Origin: Brevundimonas subvibrioides ATCC 15264
Lineage (GTDB): Bacteria; Pseudomonadota; Alphaproteobacteria; Caulobacterales; Caulobacteraceae
Reading direction: 5' to 3'
Length of the DNA stretch: 64,000 bases
Assembly (NCBI RefSeq): GCF_000144605.1
Contig: NC_014375.1
Span: 2,108,001 to 2,172,000, forward strand
Under the pieces are notes generated by a model, which worked only from the letters and a program-made list of their open reading frames with translations, did no database searches and had not been told where the DNA came from. The translations under genes were made by a program, and so were the position numbers. Shown here in pieces: positions 1 to 14,046 of the stretch; position 1 is the stretch's first letter, and every line of letters starts with the position of its first letter.

Positions 1-1
1 C

Positions 2-886
2 GAACGCATGCAGGGCCACGGCCATCCGGGCCGGGCCGAGACCTTCGCCAAGGCGCAGGATGCCTTCAAGCGGGCGATGGCGCTGGGCGACACCGGCGTC
101 GAGCGGGTCGAGATCGCCTACGAGGGCACGACCTTCCCGGCCCTGTTCTGCCGCGCGCCGGGGGATGGGCCCAAACCCGTCGTCGTCTATTGCAACGGCC
201 TGGATAGCTCCAAGGAGCTGCTCTACTGGTCGCACCTGCACACCGCCCTGGCGCGGCGGGGCATCTCGACCCTGCTGGTCGATCAGCCCGGAACCGGCGA
301 GGCGCTGCGGCTGAAGAACCTGGCGGCCACGCCCCATTCGGAACGCTGGGCGACGCCGGCGCTGGAATGGCTGTCGAGCCAGCCCGACGTCGATGCCAGG
401 CGTATCGGCATGACGGGTATCTCGCTGGGCGGCCACTATGCGCCGCGCGCCGTGGCCTTCGAGCCGCGCTTCGCCGCCGGCGCCGTCTGGGGGGCCAATC
501 ACAACTGGGCCGAGGTGCAGCAGAAGCGGCTGCGTCGCGAGGGCGAAAACCCCGTCCCCCACTACTGGAGCCACGTCATGTGGGTCTTCGGGGCCTCCGA
601 CATGGACGACTTCCACGAGAAGACGAAGGACATGACGCTGGACGGGGTGATGGAGAAGATCGCCGTGCCCTTCCTGGTGACCCACGGCGAGAAGGACCGC
701 CAGATCGGTCTGGACTACGCCCATCAGAGCTTCGACCAGCTGACCAACAGCCCGAACCGCCAGCTGAGGATCTTCACCGCGCGCGAAGGCGGCGTCGAAC
801 ATGTGGGGGCCGACAACATGTCATTCGGACGCGACTTCATCGCCGACTGGTTCGCCGACACCCTCGGCGGACGGACAAAGGCCTGA
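2..886 (+). CDS. alpha/beta hydrolase, 5' end cut by window edge
   Basis: This is a serine hydrolase of the alpha/beta fold. Counting from the first visible Met (base 8), the nucleophile elbow GISLGG puts Ser near residue 139, the acid is probably the Asp of HGEKD, and the catalytic His probably that of GVEHVG. The oxyanion-side motif is CNGLDSSKE. The reading frame stays open to the left edge, and related 2,6-dihydroxypseudooxynicotine-hydrolase-like enzymes are 60-100 residues longer, so the true start is probably outside the window. It is followed 2 bp later by a small membrane protein, then a cyclase-family and an FAH-family hydrolase, all on the same strand. That context suggests C-C or ester bond hydrolysis in a ring-cleavage pathway. 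The substrate cannot be told from the sequence. Confidence 0.75.
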   Translation, partial: ERMQGHGHPGRAETFAKAQDAFKRAMALGDTGVERVEIAYEGTTFPALFCRAPGDGPKPVVVYCNGLDSSKELLYWSHLHTALARRGISTLLVDQPGTGEALRLKNLAATPHSERWATPALEWLSSQPDVDARRIGMTGISLGGHYAPRAVAFEPRFAAGAVWGANHNWAEVQQKRLRREGENPVPHYWSHVMWVFGASDMDDFHEKTKDMTLDGVMEKIAVPFLVTHGEKDRQIGLDYAHQSFDQLTNSPNRQLRIFTAREGGVEHVGADNMSFGRDFIADWFADTLGGRTKA

Positions 887-888
887 CC

Positions 889-1377
889 ATGACCGATCTG
901 AAGAGCTACATCGCCCGCGAATCCACCATCGGCTCGATCATCAACCTCGCGATCGGATCGGCCTTCTATCTGGCCGTGTTCCGGGGCCAGACCGACCCGG
1001 CCGTCTGGGGGGCCAAGGGGCTGATCGTCGACTGCCTGCCGCAGGGCTTCATGGTCGGTCTGATGAGCATCATCCCGGCCATGCTGATCACCCGGAAGCG
1101 CGTCAACGCGGGCCTTCACATCCCGACGGACATGCCGGGCGGCTGGCTGCCGCGGAACGTGTTCGCACGGGGTGTCGTCGTCGCCCTGGCCACCATGGTC
1201 GGGCTTGTGGCGATCGCCGCCGGACTGGCGGCCGCGACCGGGGTCCAGAGCCTGCCGTTCTGGGCGGGCTTCGCGCTCAAGGCCCTGCCCGGCCTGATCG
1301 TGCCGTGGATCGTCATTCCGCCGGCGATCCGGGTCGCGCTAGCCCAGGCCCCGTCCACGCCCCTCGTCCGGACCTGA
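889..1377 (+). CDS. small multi-pass membrane protein of unknown function
   Basis: I do not recognise this 162-residue protein. It has about four hydrophobic segments (roughly residues 15-32, 50-65, 92-115 and 124-148) separated by short polar loops, with a TRKR cluster after the second, so it is an inner-membrane protein. The ATG lies 2 bases after the stop of the preceding hydrolase, and the next gene begins 9 bases after its own stop. Its place inside a set of hydrolase genes suggests an accessory transport or membrane role for the same pathway. No transporter family signature is visible. Confidence 0.65.
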   Translation: MTDLKSYIARESTIGSIINLAIGSAFYLAVFRGQTDPAVWGAKGLIVDCLPQGFMVGLMSIIPAMLITRKRVNAGLHIPTDMPGGWLPRNVFARGVVVALATMVGLVAIAAGLAAATGVQSLPFWAGFALKALPGLIVPWIVIPPAIRVALAQAPSTPLVRT

Positions 1378-1386
1378 GGACTGACC

Positions 1387-2175
1387 ATGCCCCGTCGCTT
1401 CGTCGATCTGTCGATCTTCCTGGACAACGATACCGTCGCCGACCCGCCCTTCATGCGGCCCAAGATCACCTTCCAGACGCATGCCGAGACGGTGGCGGAG
1501 GCCCAGACCTTCTTCCCCGGCGTGGCGGCCGAAGACTTCCCGGGCGGTCAGGGGTTCGCGGCGTCCGAGACGATGACGATCACGACCCACAACGGCACCC
1601 ATATGGACGCGCCGTGGCACTATCACCCCACGATGAACGGCGGCGAGCGCGCCATCACCATCGATGAAGTGCCGCTGGAGTGGTGCTTCCAGCCGGGCGT
1701 GAAGCTGGACTTCCGCCATCTGCCCGACGGCCATGTCGTCACCGCCGCCCAGGTCGAGGCCGAACTGGCCCGCATCGGCCACACCCTGAGTCCGCTCGAA
1801 ATCGTACTGGTCAACACGGCCGCGGGGGCTGCCCTGGGCACACCGGCCTTTCTCGGAAGCGGGATCGGCATGGGCTATGAGGCCACCATGTATCTGCTGG
1901 AGCGCGGCGTGAGGGTCACCGGGACCGACGCCTGGTCCTGGGACGCGCCCTTCAGCCATACGGCGCGGCGCGTCAGCGAAACCGGCGACACCTCCCTGAT
2001 CTGGGAGGGGCACAAGGCGGGCCGCGACATCGGCTATTGCCACATGGAGAAGCTGGCGAACCTCGATGCGCTGCCGCCGACCGGGTTCACCGTGTCCTGC
2101 TTCCCCCACAAGGTGCGGGGCGGCTCGGCCGGATGGACCCGGGCCGTCGCCATCTTCGAGGATGACGCGGCATGA
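1387..2175 (+). CDS. cyclase family protein (kynurenine-formamidase-like metal hydrolase)
   Basis: This 262-residue protein belongs to the cyclase/kynurenine formamidase (KynB-like) family. It carries the metal-binding signature HNGTHMDAPWHY near residues 64-75, and the His and Asp of that motif bind the divalent metal in the family. Members hydrolyse formamides, lactones or related cyclic bonds; the substrate here is unknown. The start is an ATG just after GAGGACTGACC. Its stop overlaps the next start (ATGA, 2172-2175), so it is translationally coupled to the FAH-type hydrolase, which points to consecutive hydrolytic steps. A role in tryptophan degradation is unlikely because no other kyn gene is nearby. 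Confidence 0.75.
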   Translation: MPRRFVDLSIFLDNDTVADPPFMRPKITFQTHAETVAEAQTFFPGVAAEDFPGGQGFAASETMTITTHNGTHMDAPWHYHPTMNGGERAITIDEVPLEWCFQPGVKLDFRHLPDGHVVTAAQVEAELARIGHTLSPLEIVLVNTAAGAALGTPAFLGSGIGMGYEATMYLLERGVRVTGTDAWSWDAPFSHTARRVSETGDTSLIWEGHKAGRDIGYCHMEKLANLDALPPTGFTVSCFPHKVRGGSAGWTRAVAIFEDDAA

Positions 2176-3140
2176 GGCTGGCCACCCTCAGGACCGCCTC
2201 GCCCGACGGAAGGCTGGTCGTGGTCTCCGCCGACGGCCTGCGTTGTCTGGACGTCCCCGGTTTCCCCACCCTGCAGGCCGCGCTGGACGACTGGACCGGG
2301 GCCGCACCCCGGCTGGCGGGGCTCGACCGGCAACTGGCCGCGGGTGAAGGCGAGCCCCTGGCGACGGGGGACCTGCTCGCCCCCCTGCCCCGCGCGTGGC
2401 AGTGGCTCGACGGCTCGGCCTTCCGCAGCCACGGCCAGCTTATGGAGCAGCTGTTCGGCAGTCCCCCGCCGCCGCCCGGACGTCCGCTGATGTATCAGGG
2501 CCTGTCCCATCGCTTCCTGTCCGCGACCGAGGACGTCGTCCTGCCGCGCACCGAGGACGGCATCGACTTCGAGGGCGAGTTCGGCGTCATCACCGATGCC
2601 GTCCCCATGGGGGTGGCGCCCGAAGAGGCGCTGGGACACATCCGGCTGATCGTGCAGATCAACGACTGGTCGCTGCGGGTGCTGGCTCCGGTCGAGATGA
2701 AGACCGGCTTCGGCTGGGTCCAGGCCAAGCCCGCCTGTTCGGCCGCGCCCTTCGCCGTGACGCCCGACTCGCTGGGGGAGGCCTGGCGTGACGGCCGTGT
2801 GCACCTGCCCCTGACCGTCGACTGGAACGGGCAGCGGTTCGGCGCGCCGCAGGGCGGTGTGATGGAGTTCGGCTTTCACGACCTGATCGCCCATGCCGCG
2901 TCGACGCGCGACCTGTGCGCGGGGACCATCATCGGCTCGGGCACCGTGTCCAATCCCGACTATCGCGACGTCGGCTCGACCTGCATCGCCGAGCGGCGGG
3001 GCATCGAGATGCTGGACGAGGGATCGGCCCGGACCGCCTACATGCAGTTCGGTGACCGGGTGCGGATGGAGTGCACCCTGCCGGACGGGCGCACCCTGTT
3101 CGGGGCCATCGATCAGACGGTACGGAGCCCCCGGGCCTGA
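2172..3140 (+). CDS. fumarylacetoacetate hydrolase (FAH) family protein
   Basis: This 322-residue FAH-superfamily enzyme has the acidic metal site motif IDFEGEFGVI near residues 131-140 (E-x-E) with a following Asp, plus the C-terminal GSGTVSNPD segment typical of acylpyruvate and fumarylpyruvate hydrolases. Such enzymes cleave beta-diketo acids produced by ring opening, or hydrate or decarboxylate 2-hydroxymuconate derivatives. It overlaps the upstream cyclase gene by 4 bp and ends this four-gene plus-strand set. A convergent MFS gene ends 31 bp further on. The family call is secure; the exact substrate is not visible. Confidence 0.8.
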   Translation: MRLATLRTASPDGRLVVVSADGLRCLDVPGFPTLQAALDDWTGAAPRLAGLDRQLAAGEGEPLATGDLLAPLPRAWQWLDGSAFRSHGQLMEQLFGSPPPPPGRPLMYQGLSHRFLSATEDVVLPRTEDGIDFEGEFGVITDAVPMGVAPEEALGHIRLIVQINDWSLRVLAPVEMKTGFGWVQAKPACSAAPFAVTPDSLGEAWRDGRVHLPLTVDWNGQRFGAPQGGVMEFGFHDLIAHAASTRDLCAGTIIGSGTVSNPDYRDVGSTCIAERRGIEMLDEGSARTAYMQFGDRVRMECTLPDGRTLFGAIDQTVRSPRA

Positions 3141-3171
3141 CGGCCGGACGGCGCGGCCGGCCGCTCTCTCG

Positions 3172-4362
3172 TCACGCAGGGTCTTCCGTTCGTCGGGTCG
3201 AGAGGTGGTACAGGCCGGCGGCGACGCCGAGGCCGATCCCGAAGGTCGTCAGGCCGTGCCATCCGGCCAGGCTCATGATCTTCACGCCGGCCGCCGAACC
3301 CAGCGCCGCCGCCGAATAGTAGCAGAGCATATAGACCGCATAGATCCGGCTCTGGGCGTCCGGATCGATCGAGAAGACGCGGACCTGATTGGGGATCTGG
3401 GCCCCGAAGACGCCGAGGTCGAGCAGGACGACGCCGAGGATCATGCCGCCCAGGGTGTCGCCCCAGATGGCCATCACGCCGAAGGCGGCGATGATCAGCA
3501 CCAGCGCCCCCGTGATCAGGGCGCGGGCCCCGACGACGCCGACGAGGCGGCCCGATACCCTTGCCCCCAGAATGCCGGCCAGTCCGACCAGACCGAACAG
3601 CCCGGCCTGCTGGGCGCTGTAGAAGAAGGGTCCGGTATTCAGATGGATGGCCAGCGTCGCCCACAGCGCGTTGAAGGCCGCGAACCACAGGGCCCCGGTC
3701 AGGGCCGTCTGGCGCAGCAGCCGGTGACGCCGGACCAGCTGGACCATCGAGCCGAGGAGCGCCCGATAGCCGAGCGTCACGCTCGGGACGTTGCGCGGCA
3801 GGACGATCTGGAACAGGACCCCGAACACGATCGCCACGATCGCCGCCCCCAGGAAGACGCCACGCCAGCCAAAGTATTCGGCGACCGTGCCGCTGATGGT
3901 GCGCGACAGAAGCAGGCCGATCGACAGGCCCGTCATCAGGGTGGCGATCACCTGTCCGCGCGTCTCCGGCGTGGCCAGCGAGGCTCCGAACGGGATCAGT
4001 TGCTGGGTGATGTTGCCGCCCAGTCCGACCACGAAACAGGCCAGGATCAGAACGGGGAAGCTCGGGGCCAGAACGATGGCGACCAGCGCCAGCGACAGGA
4101 CCACGGACAAGACGCCGATCAGGGTGCGCCGGGGGATGGTGTCGCCCAGCGGCGAGATCAACAGGATGGCCAGCGCGTAGCCGAACTGCGACGCGGCCGG
4201 CACCAGTCCCACGACCCCCTCGTGCAGATCGAACGCCTGGCGGATCAGCGGCAGCAGCGGCTGGTTGTAGTAGAGGTTCGAGGCTGTCGCGCAGATCGCG
4301 ACCGACATCAGGAGGAGCAGGCCCCGGCCCAGTCGTGGCGAGCCGTCGGTGCCCGCCGCCAT
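3172..4362 (-). CDS. MFS transporter
   Basis: This 396-residue major-facilitator protein has about 12 predicted membrane segments. Near the N-terminus it has the NLYYNQPLLP motif seen in a group of drug/metabolite:proton antiporters, and the loop 2-3 signature appears as SPLGDTIPRR. Its start codon shares one base with the stop of the folB-like gene upstream (minus-strand TGATG), so it is the last gene of the minus-strand run beginning at 8916 (oxidoreductase-ligJ-ligA-ligB-ligC-folB-MFS). Import of an aromatic acid or export of a toxic intermediate would both fit; the direction cannot be inferred from sequence. Confidence 0.8.
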   Translation of the reverse strand: MAAGTDGSPRLGRGLLLLMSVAICATASNLYYNQPLLPLIRQAFDLHEGVVGLVPAASQFGYALAILLISPLGDTIPRRTLIGVLSVVLSLALVAIVLAPSFPVLILACFVVGLGGNITQQLIPFGASLATPETRGQVIATLMTGLSIGLLLSRTISGTVAEYFGWRGVFLGAAIVAIVFGVLFQIVLPRNVPSVTLGYRALLGSMVQLVRRHRLLRQTALTGALWFAAFNALWATLAIHLNTGPFFYSAQQAGLFGLVGLAGILGARVSGRLVGVVGARALITGALVLIIAAFGVMAIWGDTLGGMILGVVLLDLGVFGAQIPNQVRVFSIDPDAQSRIYAVYMLCYYSAAALGSAAGVKIMSLAGWHGLTTFGIGLGVAAGLYHLSTRRTEDPA

Positions 4363-4774
4363 CAGGCGCGGAAGGGGCTCGAACCGGCGGTCATGACGAG
4401 CCGCGTCGAGGCCACGCCGTTGCCCAGCGCCTGGGGCTTGTCGACGGTCACATCGGCGGAATGAACACCGACGACATCAAGACATTCGGAGGCCAGTCGC
4501 TGGGCGAAGGTCTCGATCAGGCCGATGCGTTCCATCCCGAGCGCCTCGGCCAGAGCTACGATGCCGTTATAGTCGATCGTCTCGTCGATTCGGTCGGCGC
4601 GCGGGGCGTCGATCTCCAGCGTCACGGAGATGACCAGGGGTTGGGGCTGGCCGATCTCATGAGCATGGACGCCGATGTCGGCATCCACGACGATGTCGCG
4701 GACGCTGATCGAACTCAGCCTGATCGTCCTGACCGCGGCCCGATCGGTCAGATCGAGCTGGACGAGCTGTTCGC

Positions 4775-4778
<4 letters not shown>
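4362..4778 (-). CDS. folB: dihydroneopterin aldolase-like protein
   Basis: This 138-residue FolB-type protein would convert dihydroneopterin to 6-hydroxymethyl-dihydropterin in folate synthesis. The four residues known in S. aureus FolB (Glu22, Tyr54, Glu74, Lys100) have clear counterparts in the motifs GVHAHE, TIDYNG, LIETFA and VDKPQA, so it looks catalytically intact. It overlaps ligC by 4 bp upstream and the MFS gene by 1 bp downstream, which places it firmly in the ligJABC operon. Because the locus also has a THF-dependent demethylase, I infer that it raises folate supply when methoxyaromatics are used. It may instead be an FolX-like epimerase or a repurposed aldolase. A housekeeping folB elsewhere would support the duplication idea. 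Confidence 0.78.
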
Positions 4779-8034
<3,256 letters not shown>

Positions 8035-8038
<4 letters not shown>

Positions 8039-8916
8039 TCCGCCGCCTCCTCTGCCCGGGGCGCGAGCGCCGCGAGCTTGGCTGCCAGTCCGTCTGGCGG
8101 GTCGATGCCGAGAGCGCCGAGACTGTGCTGCAGGGCGACCGTGCCCCGTGTCATGGTCGAACCGACGCCCAGGGAATCAAGGGTCGCGACCGACTCTTCC
8201 ATCTCGGCGGCGCGGCGCAGGCCGTGGACCATCATGCGATCGAGATTGTAGTCGAGCCTGTTGCCCCAGTCGGCGCCGGGCCAGCTGGCGTCGAGGGACG
8301 CGATGACGGTCTCCATGACGCCCGCCCGGTCGGCGGCGATGGCGCATTCGGCCGACAGGGCCTCGATGCCCTTGATCATGACGGAGCGAATCATCTTGAC
8401 CGCCGCCGCCGCCCCGACGCCGCCCTCGACGATCGTGATGTCCGTGAACCCGATATCGGCCAGCCGCCGGGCAGCCTCGGCCGCATGAGGGCCGCTGACC
8501 ATGAGCGGAGCGTTCAGACGCTTCGGAAGGACCGGCGACAGGACGGCGACGTCGACGTAACGACCGCCCACGGCCTCGATCACCCGGGCGGCGGTTCGCT
8601 TCGTGTCCGGCGCGACGCTGTTCATGTCCAGCCAGAGCGTTCCGGGGGCCAGGGACATCGCCGCCTCGCGTGCGGCGGCCGTCGCCTGATCGGCGGTGAC
8701 CAGACACAGCACCAGGCCGGACGTTGCGATACAGTCGGCGGTGCTCTCGCACCCCTGGACGCCGACGCGGTCGAAATCGGCGCGCTTGGCAAAGACGGTT
8801 TGGGCGCTGTCGGTCTTGCGGTCGTAGGCGTGGACCGCCAGTCCCGCGGCGACCCAGCCTTCCGCGAAGGCCGAGGCGGCCTCGCCGAACCCGATGGTGG
8901 AGACAGAGGAGGTCAT
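8035..8916 (-). CDS. NAD(P)-dependent oxidoreductase with DUF1932-type C-terminal domain
   Basis: This 293-residue protein resembles 6-phosphogluconate/3-hydroxyisobutyrate dehydrogenases. It has an N-terminal Rossmann motif (TIGFGEAASAFAEG), a helical dimerisation domain, and a C-terminal DUF1932-like segment around RLDYNLDRMMVHGLRRAAEM. Such enzymes oxidise or reduce short 2- or 3-hydroxy acids. It is the first gene of the operon, 56 bp after the LysR gene, and overlaps ligJ by 4 bp. No standard step of the protocatechuate 4,5 pathway needs it, so its substrate may be a pathway by-product or an intermediate of another substrate (for example from gallate or syringate). I see no clear Shine-Dalgarno before the ATG. 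Confidence 0.75.
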
Positions 8917-8954
8917 GGAGCGGCAGCTATCGGTGCCGACGCCGGCGCGGGCAA

Positions 8955-8980
8955 CTCAATAGAGGTCGCTGCCTATTCAA
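8955..8980 (-). promoter_or_regulatory. imperfect dyad upstream of the ligJABC operon, candidate LysR site
   Basis: Two 8-base arms, CTCAATAG (8955-8962) and CTATTCAA (8973-8980), form a 6-of-8 inverted repeat with a 10-base spacer, overlapping the stop codon of the LysR gene and lying 40-65 bp ahead of the first operon gene. The AT-rich arms stand out from GC-rich surroundings. Binding by the upstream LysR-type protein is an inference. Confidence 0.35.
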
Positions 8981-10184
8981 TTTCCTGAAATGCGGTGCCC
9001 GCTGCCTGCTCCAGCAGGGACAGGAAGCGCGCCTGCGACGGGGTCGGCCGCCAGTCGGCCCGCGTGGTCACGCCGATGGTGCGCACCGTCTCGGGTCTCG
9101 GCGGGCCGATGGGGGCCAGCACGCCGACCTCGATCTCCAGCGCCACCTGGTCGTGCGACAGCAGGGTCAGCAGATCGCTCTGGCGCAGGATACCCCGGAT
9201 GGCCGTGACCGAACCGCACTCCACCGGGGCCGCAGGGACGGGTCCCCCCGCGAACATGGCCTGCCAGAGCAGACGAAGCGGCGATCCCGGACGGCCGATC
9301 ACCCAGGGATAGGCCGCCAGGGCATCCCGATCCGGGGCCGGATCGGACGCCAGCGGATGCCCGGCCCGACCCACGACCATCAGGCGATCGTGCAACAGGG
9401 GGCGCTGCTCCAGATCCGGTGGCGGCTCGTCCCGCAGCGCCCCGACCATGACGTCGATGACCCCGTCGCGCAGCGGATCGACCAGCTCGCGCCAGGCCCC
9501 GTCGACGACGTCGATCTGGAATTCCGGCTCGGACGCGACCATCCCGGCCACGGCGGCCGGCAGCAGCACCGCCCGCGACAGCGGCATGGCCCCGACGCTG
9601 ATGCGGTTGGCGTCCCCGCCCCCGCCGGGCAGGATCTCGACAAGCGCCGCGGCCAATTCGGCCCGCGCCAGCCGCGCGCCTCGCGCCAGACGACGGCCTG
9701 CCCGGGTCAGGACCACCCCCCGCCCCTGCCGCTCCACGATCGGCACCGCGCAAATCTGCTCCAGATCGCGGACCGACGCGTGCAGTCCCGGCTGCGAAAG
9801 GCCGGTCGCCCTGGACGCTGCCACGAAGCTGCCGGCGTCCGCGAGGGCGAGGAAGGCCCGGAGCTGGGTCGCCGTGACCAGCTGTTCCGGCCGCGCGAAA
9901 CCGCTGCGGCCCGCCTGCCGCGCCGCCTCGGCCAGCTGGACGAAGGCGCGATCCGTCCGCTCGGCCAGGATCCGACCCGCCTCGGTGGCGCGCACCCCGT
10001 CCGGCTGGCGCATCAGCAGCCGCGCGCCCAGCCGACTTTCCAGCTTGGCCAGCCCCTGGGTCAGGGCGGGCTGGGACAGGCCGACTGTATCGGCGGCCGC
10101 GCTCATTCCGCCGCGCGCGATGACCACGCCGAGCGCCCGCAGGTGACGCAGATTGAGATCGAAGGGGGACAGGGCCATTCCCAT
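8973..10184 (-). CDS. LysR-type regulator with two tandem winged-helix domains
   Basis: At 403 residues this is about 100 longer than a normal LysR protein. The extra length is a second HTH: residues about 10-75 (LRALGVVIARGGMSAAAD, then LSQPALTQGLAKLE) and about 105-170 (LRAFLALADAGSFVAASR, then LSQPGLHASVRDLE) both read as complete LysR winged helices. A normal effector-binding domain follows from about residue 195. It sits between the divergent ligK-ligU-ligI and ligJABC operons, the place of LigR in sphingomonads as I recall, so it probably controls both, perhaps with a pathway intermediate as inducer. Its gene starts 91 bp from ligK in the opposite direction. Confidence 0.85.
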   Translation of the reverse strand: MGMALSPFDLNLRHLRALGVVIARGGMSAAADTVGLSQPALTQGLAKLESRLGARLLMRQPDGVRATEAGRILAERTDRAFVQLAEAARQAGRSGFARPEQLVTATQLRAFLALADAGSFVAASRATGLSQPGLHASVRDLEQICAVPIVERQGRGVVLTRAGRRLARGARLARAELAAALVEILPGGGGDANRISVGAMPLSRAVLLPAAVAGMVASEPEFQIDVVDGAWRELVDPLRDGVIDVMVGALRDEPPPDLEQRPLLHDRLMVVGRAGHPLASDPAPDRDALAAYPWVIGRPGSPLRLLWQAMFAGGPVPAAPVECGSVTAIRGILRQSDLLTLLSHDQVALEIEVGVLAPIGPPRPETVRTIGVTTRADWRPTPSQARFLSLLEQAAGTAFQEIE

Positions 10185-10206
10185 CTATCGTAAAAACTTA
10201 TCGCGC

Positions 10207-10229
10207 GGGGGCAAATGCGAATTGCCCCC
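10207..10229. promoter_or_regulatory. perfect 8-bp dyad in the lysR-ligK divergent promoter region
   Basis: GGGGGCAA (10207-10214) and TTGCCCCC (10222-10229) are perfect inverted repeats with a 7-base spacer. They lie 22 bp upstream of the LysR start and 46 bp upstream of ligK. This symmetrical site in a 91-bp divergent gap is a plausible operator for the LysR protein or an autoregulatory site. A weak hairpin in the ligK leader is the other reading. Confidence 0.5.
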
Positions 10230-10275
10230 TCCCCACCCCCTCTCCATCACCGCAAATTGACAGAAGGAGACGCGC

Positions 10276-10942
10276 ATGGCCGGTCGGGTGGTTCGCAATA
10301 TCGAACGGGCAGAGGCCGGCGTCATCGACGGCCTCGCCGCCCTGGGCGTTGCCACGGTGCACGAGGCGCAAGGGCGGATCGGGCTGCTGGCTCCCCACAT
10401 GCGTCCCATCTATGCCGGGGCGCGGATCGCGGGATCGGCGGTGACCATCTCCTCGCCGCCCGGCGACAACTGGATGCTGCACGTCGCCATCGAGCAGCTG
10501 CGGGCCGGCGATATCCTGGTGCTGGCCCCGACCTCGCCCTGCGAGGACGGCTATTTCGGCGACCTTCTGGCCACCTCGGCCCAGGCGCGGGGCTGCCGGG
10601 GGCTGGTGATCGACGCAGGCGTGCGCGACGTGCGCGACCTGAAGGAGATGAACTTCCCCGTCTGGTCCAGGGCGGTCTTCGCCCAAGGCACCATCAAGGC
10701 CACGCTGGGCTCGGTGAACGTGCCCATCGTCTGCGCCGGCGCGGCGATCGAGGCGGGCGACGTGATCGTGGCCGATGACGACGGCGTCTGCGTCGTGCGC
10801 CGGGCGGACGCCGCGGCGGTCCTCGAGGCCGGCCGTGCCCGCGAGGCCAACGAGACCTCCAAGCGCGCGCGTCTGGCGGCGGGCGAACTGGGCCTCGACA
10901 TCTACGACATGCGCGGCAAGCTGGAGGCCATGGGCCTGCGCT

Positions 10943-10950
<8 letters not shown>
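10276..10950 (+). CDS. ligK: 4-carboxy-4-hydroxy-2-oxoadipate aldolase
   Basis: This 224-residue class II (HMG/CHA) aldolase splits 4-carboxy-4-hydroxy-2-oxoadipate into pyruvate and oxaloacetate, the last step of the protocatechuate 4,5 pathway. The family motif [12 protein letters not shown] followed by [13 protein letters not shown] (residues about 95-124) contains the Arg and Asp of the pyruvate/metal site in related RraA-fold aldolases. The length agrees with LigK (about 228). It has AGAAGGAG-type Shine-Dalgarno sequence 6-10 bases before the ATG and overlaps ligU by 8 bp. Confidence 0.9.
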
Positions 10951-12875
<1,925 letters not shown>

Positions 12876-12876
<1 letters not shown>

Positions 12877-14009
12877 TGGCCCCCACGATCGCCACCACCC
12901 ACGTCGGCAGCCTGCCGCGCGGCCCCGAACTCACGCCCCTGCTGCTGGCCCGCGACCATGGCGAGCCCTATGATGCCGAGGCCTTCGACACCGTGGTGCA
13001 GACGGCGGTGACCGAGGCCGTGAAGCGGCAGGTCGAGGCCGGGGTCACGATCGTGAGCGACGGCGAGCTCGGCAAGGTCGGTTACTCCACCTATATCATC
13101 GAGCGGCTGTCCGGCTTCGGCGGCGACAGCCCCCGAAAGCCCGCGCTCGACCTCGCACCCCTGCCCGAGTTCCGCGAGAAGCTGGCCGGGATCATGGGAG
13201 CCCAGGAGTTCACGCGCGCGTCCTGCACCGGACCGGTCCGGCTGGTGAACCTGCAGCCCCTGCACGACGATATCCGCCGGTTCCAGGTGGCGCTCGACGC
13301 CCACGGCGGCGGCACGCGGGCCTTCATGAACGCGGCCTCGCCCGGCCTGATCACGGCCTTCCAGGCGAATGCCTTTTATCCGACGCACGAGGCCTATCTG
13401 GCGGATCTCGCCGATGCCATGCGGCCGGAGTACGAGGCCATCGTCGACGCCGGGTTCGAGCTTCAGCTGGACTGTCCCGATCTCGCGATGTCGCGCCACA
13501 CCGGCTACCAGGACATGGACGAAGCCGGGTTCCTGAAGACCATCGAGGCGAACGTCGAGGCGTTGAACGCCGCCACGGCGAACATCGCCCCCGACCGGAT
13601 GCGGATGCACATCTGCTGGGGCAACTACGAAGGCCCGCACAACCACGACATTCCGCTGGAGCGGATCATGTCGATCATCCTCGCCGCCCGGCCCGCGACC
13701 ATCCTGTTCGAGGCCGCCAACCCGCGTCACGAGCACGAGTGGACCGTCTGGCGCGACGCGAAGGTGCCCGACGACAAGGTCCTGGCCCCCGGGCTGATCG
13801 ACACCTGCTCCAACTATCTGGAGCACCCCGAACTCATCGCCCAGCGGATCGAACGGTTCACCGCCATTGTCGGCGCGGACCGGGTCGTGGCCAGCACCGA
13901 CTGCGGGTTCGGCACGTTCGCCGGCTACGGCAAGATCGACCCGGCCGTCTGCTGGATGAAGCTGGCGGCGCTCCGCGAAGGGGCCGACCTCGCTGCGTCA
14001 CGGGGGTGA
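12876..14009 (+). CDS. MetE-like cobalamin-independent methyltransferase (C-terminal domain type)
   Basis: This 377-residue protein matches only the catalytic C-terminal half of MetE, which is about 750 residues when complete. The likely zinc ligands are present: His245 and Cys247 in HICWGN, Glu279 in LFEAAN and Cys343 in STDCGFG, mirroring His641, Cys643, Glu665 and Cys726 of E. coli MetE. It begins with THVGSLPRG, a family signature. It is the fourth gene of the ligK-ligU-ligI operon (1-bp overlap with ligI). I infer that it passes a methyl group from methyl-THF (LigM product) or directly from a substrate to a thiol. The acceptor is unknown, and short MetE-like proteins often do not make methionine from methyl-THF. 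Confidence 0.8.
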
Positions 14010-14046
14010 GTTGCGAGTCGCCGAACAATGGGCTATTTCACCCTTC

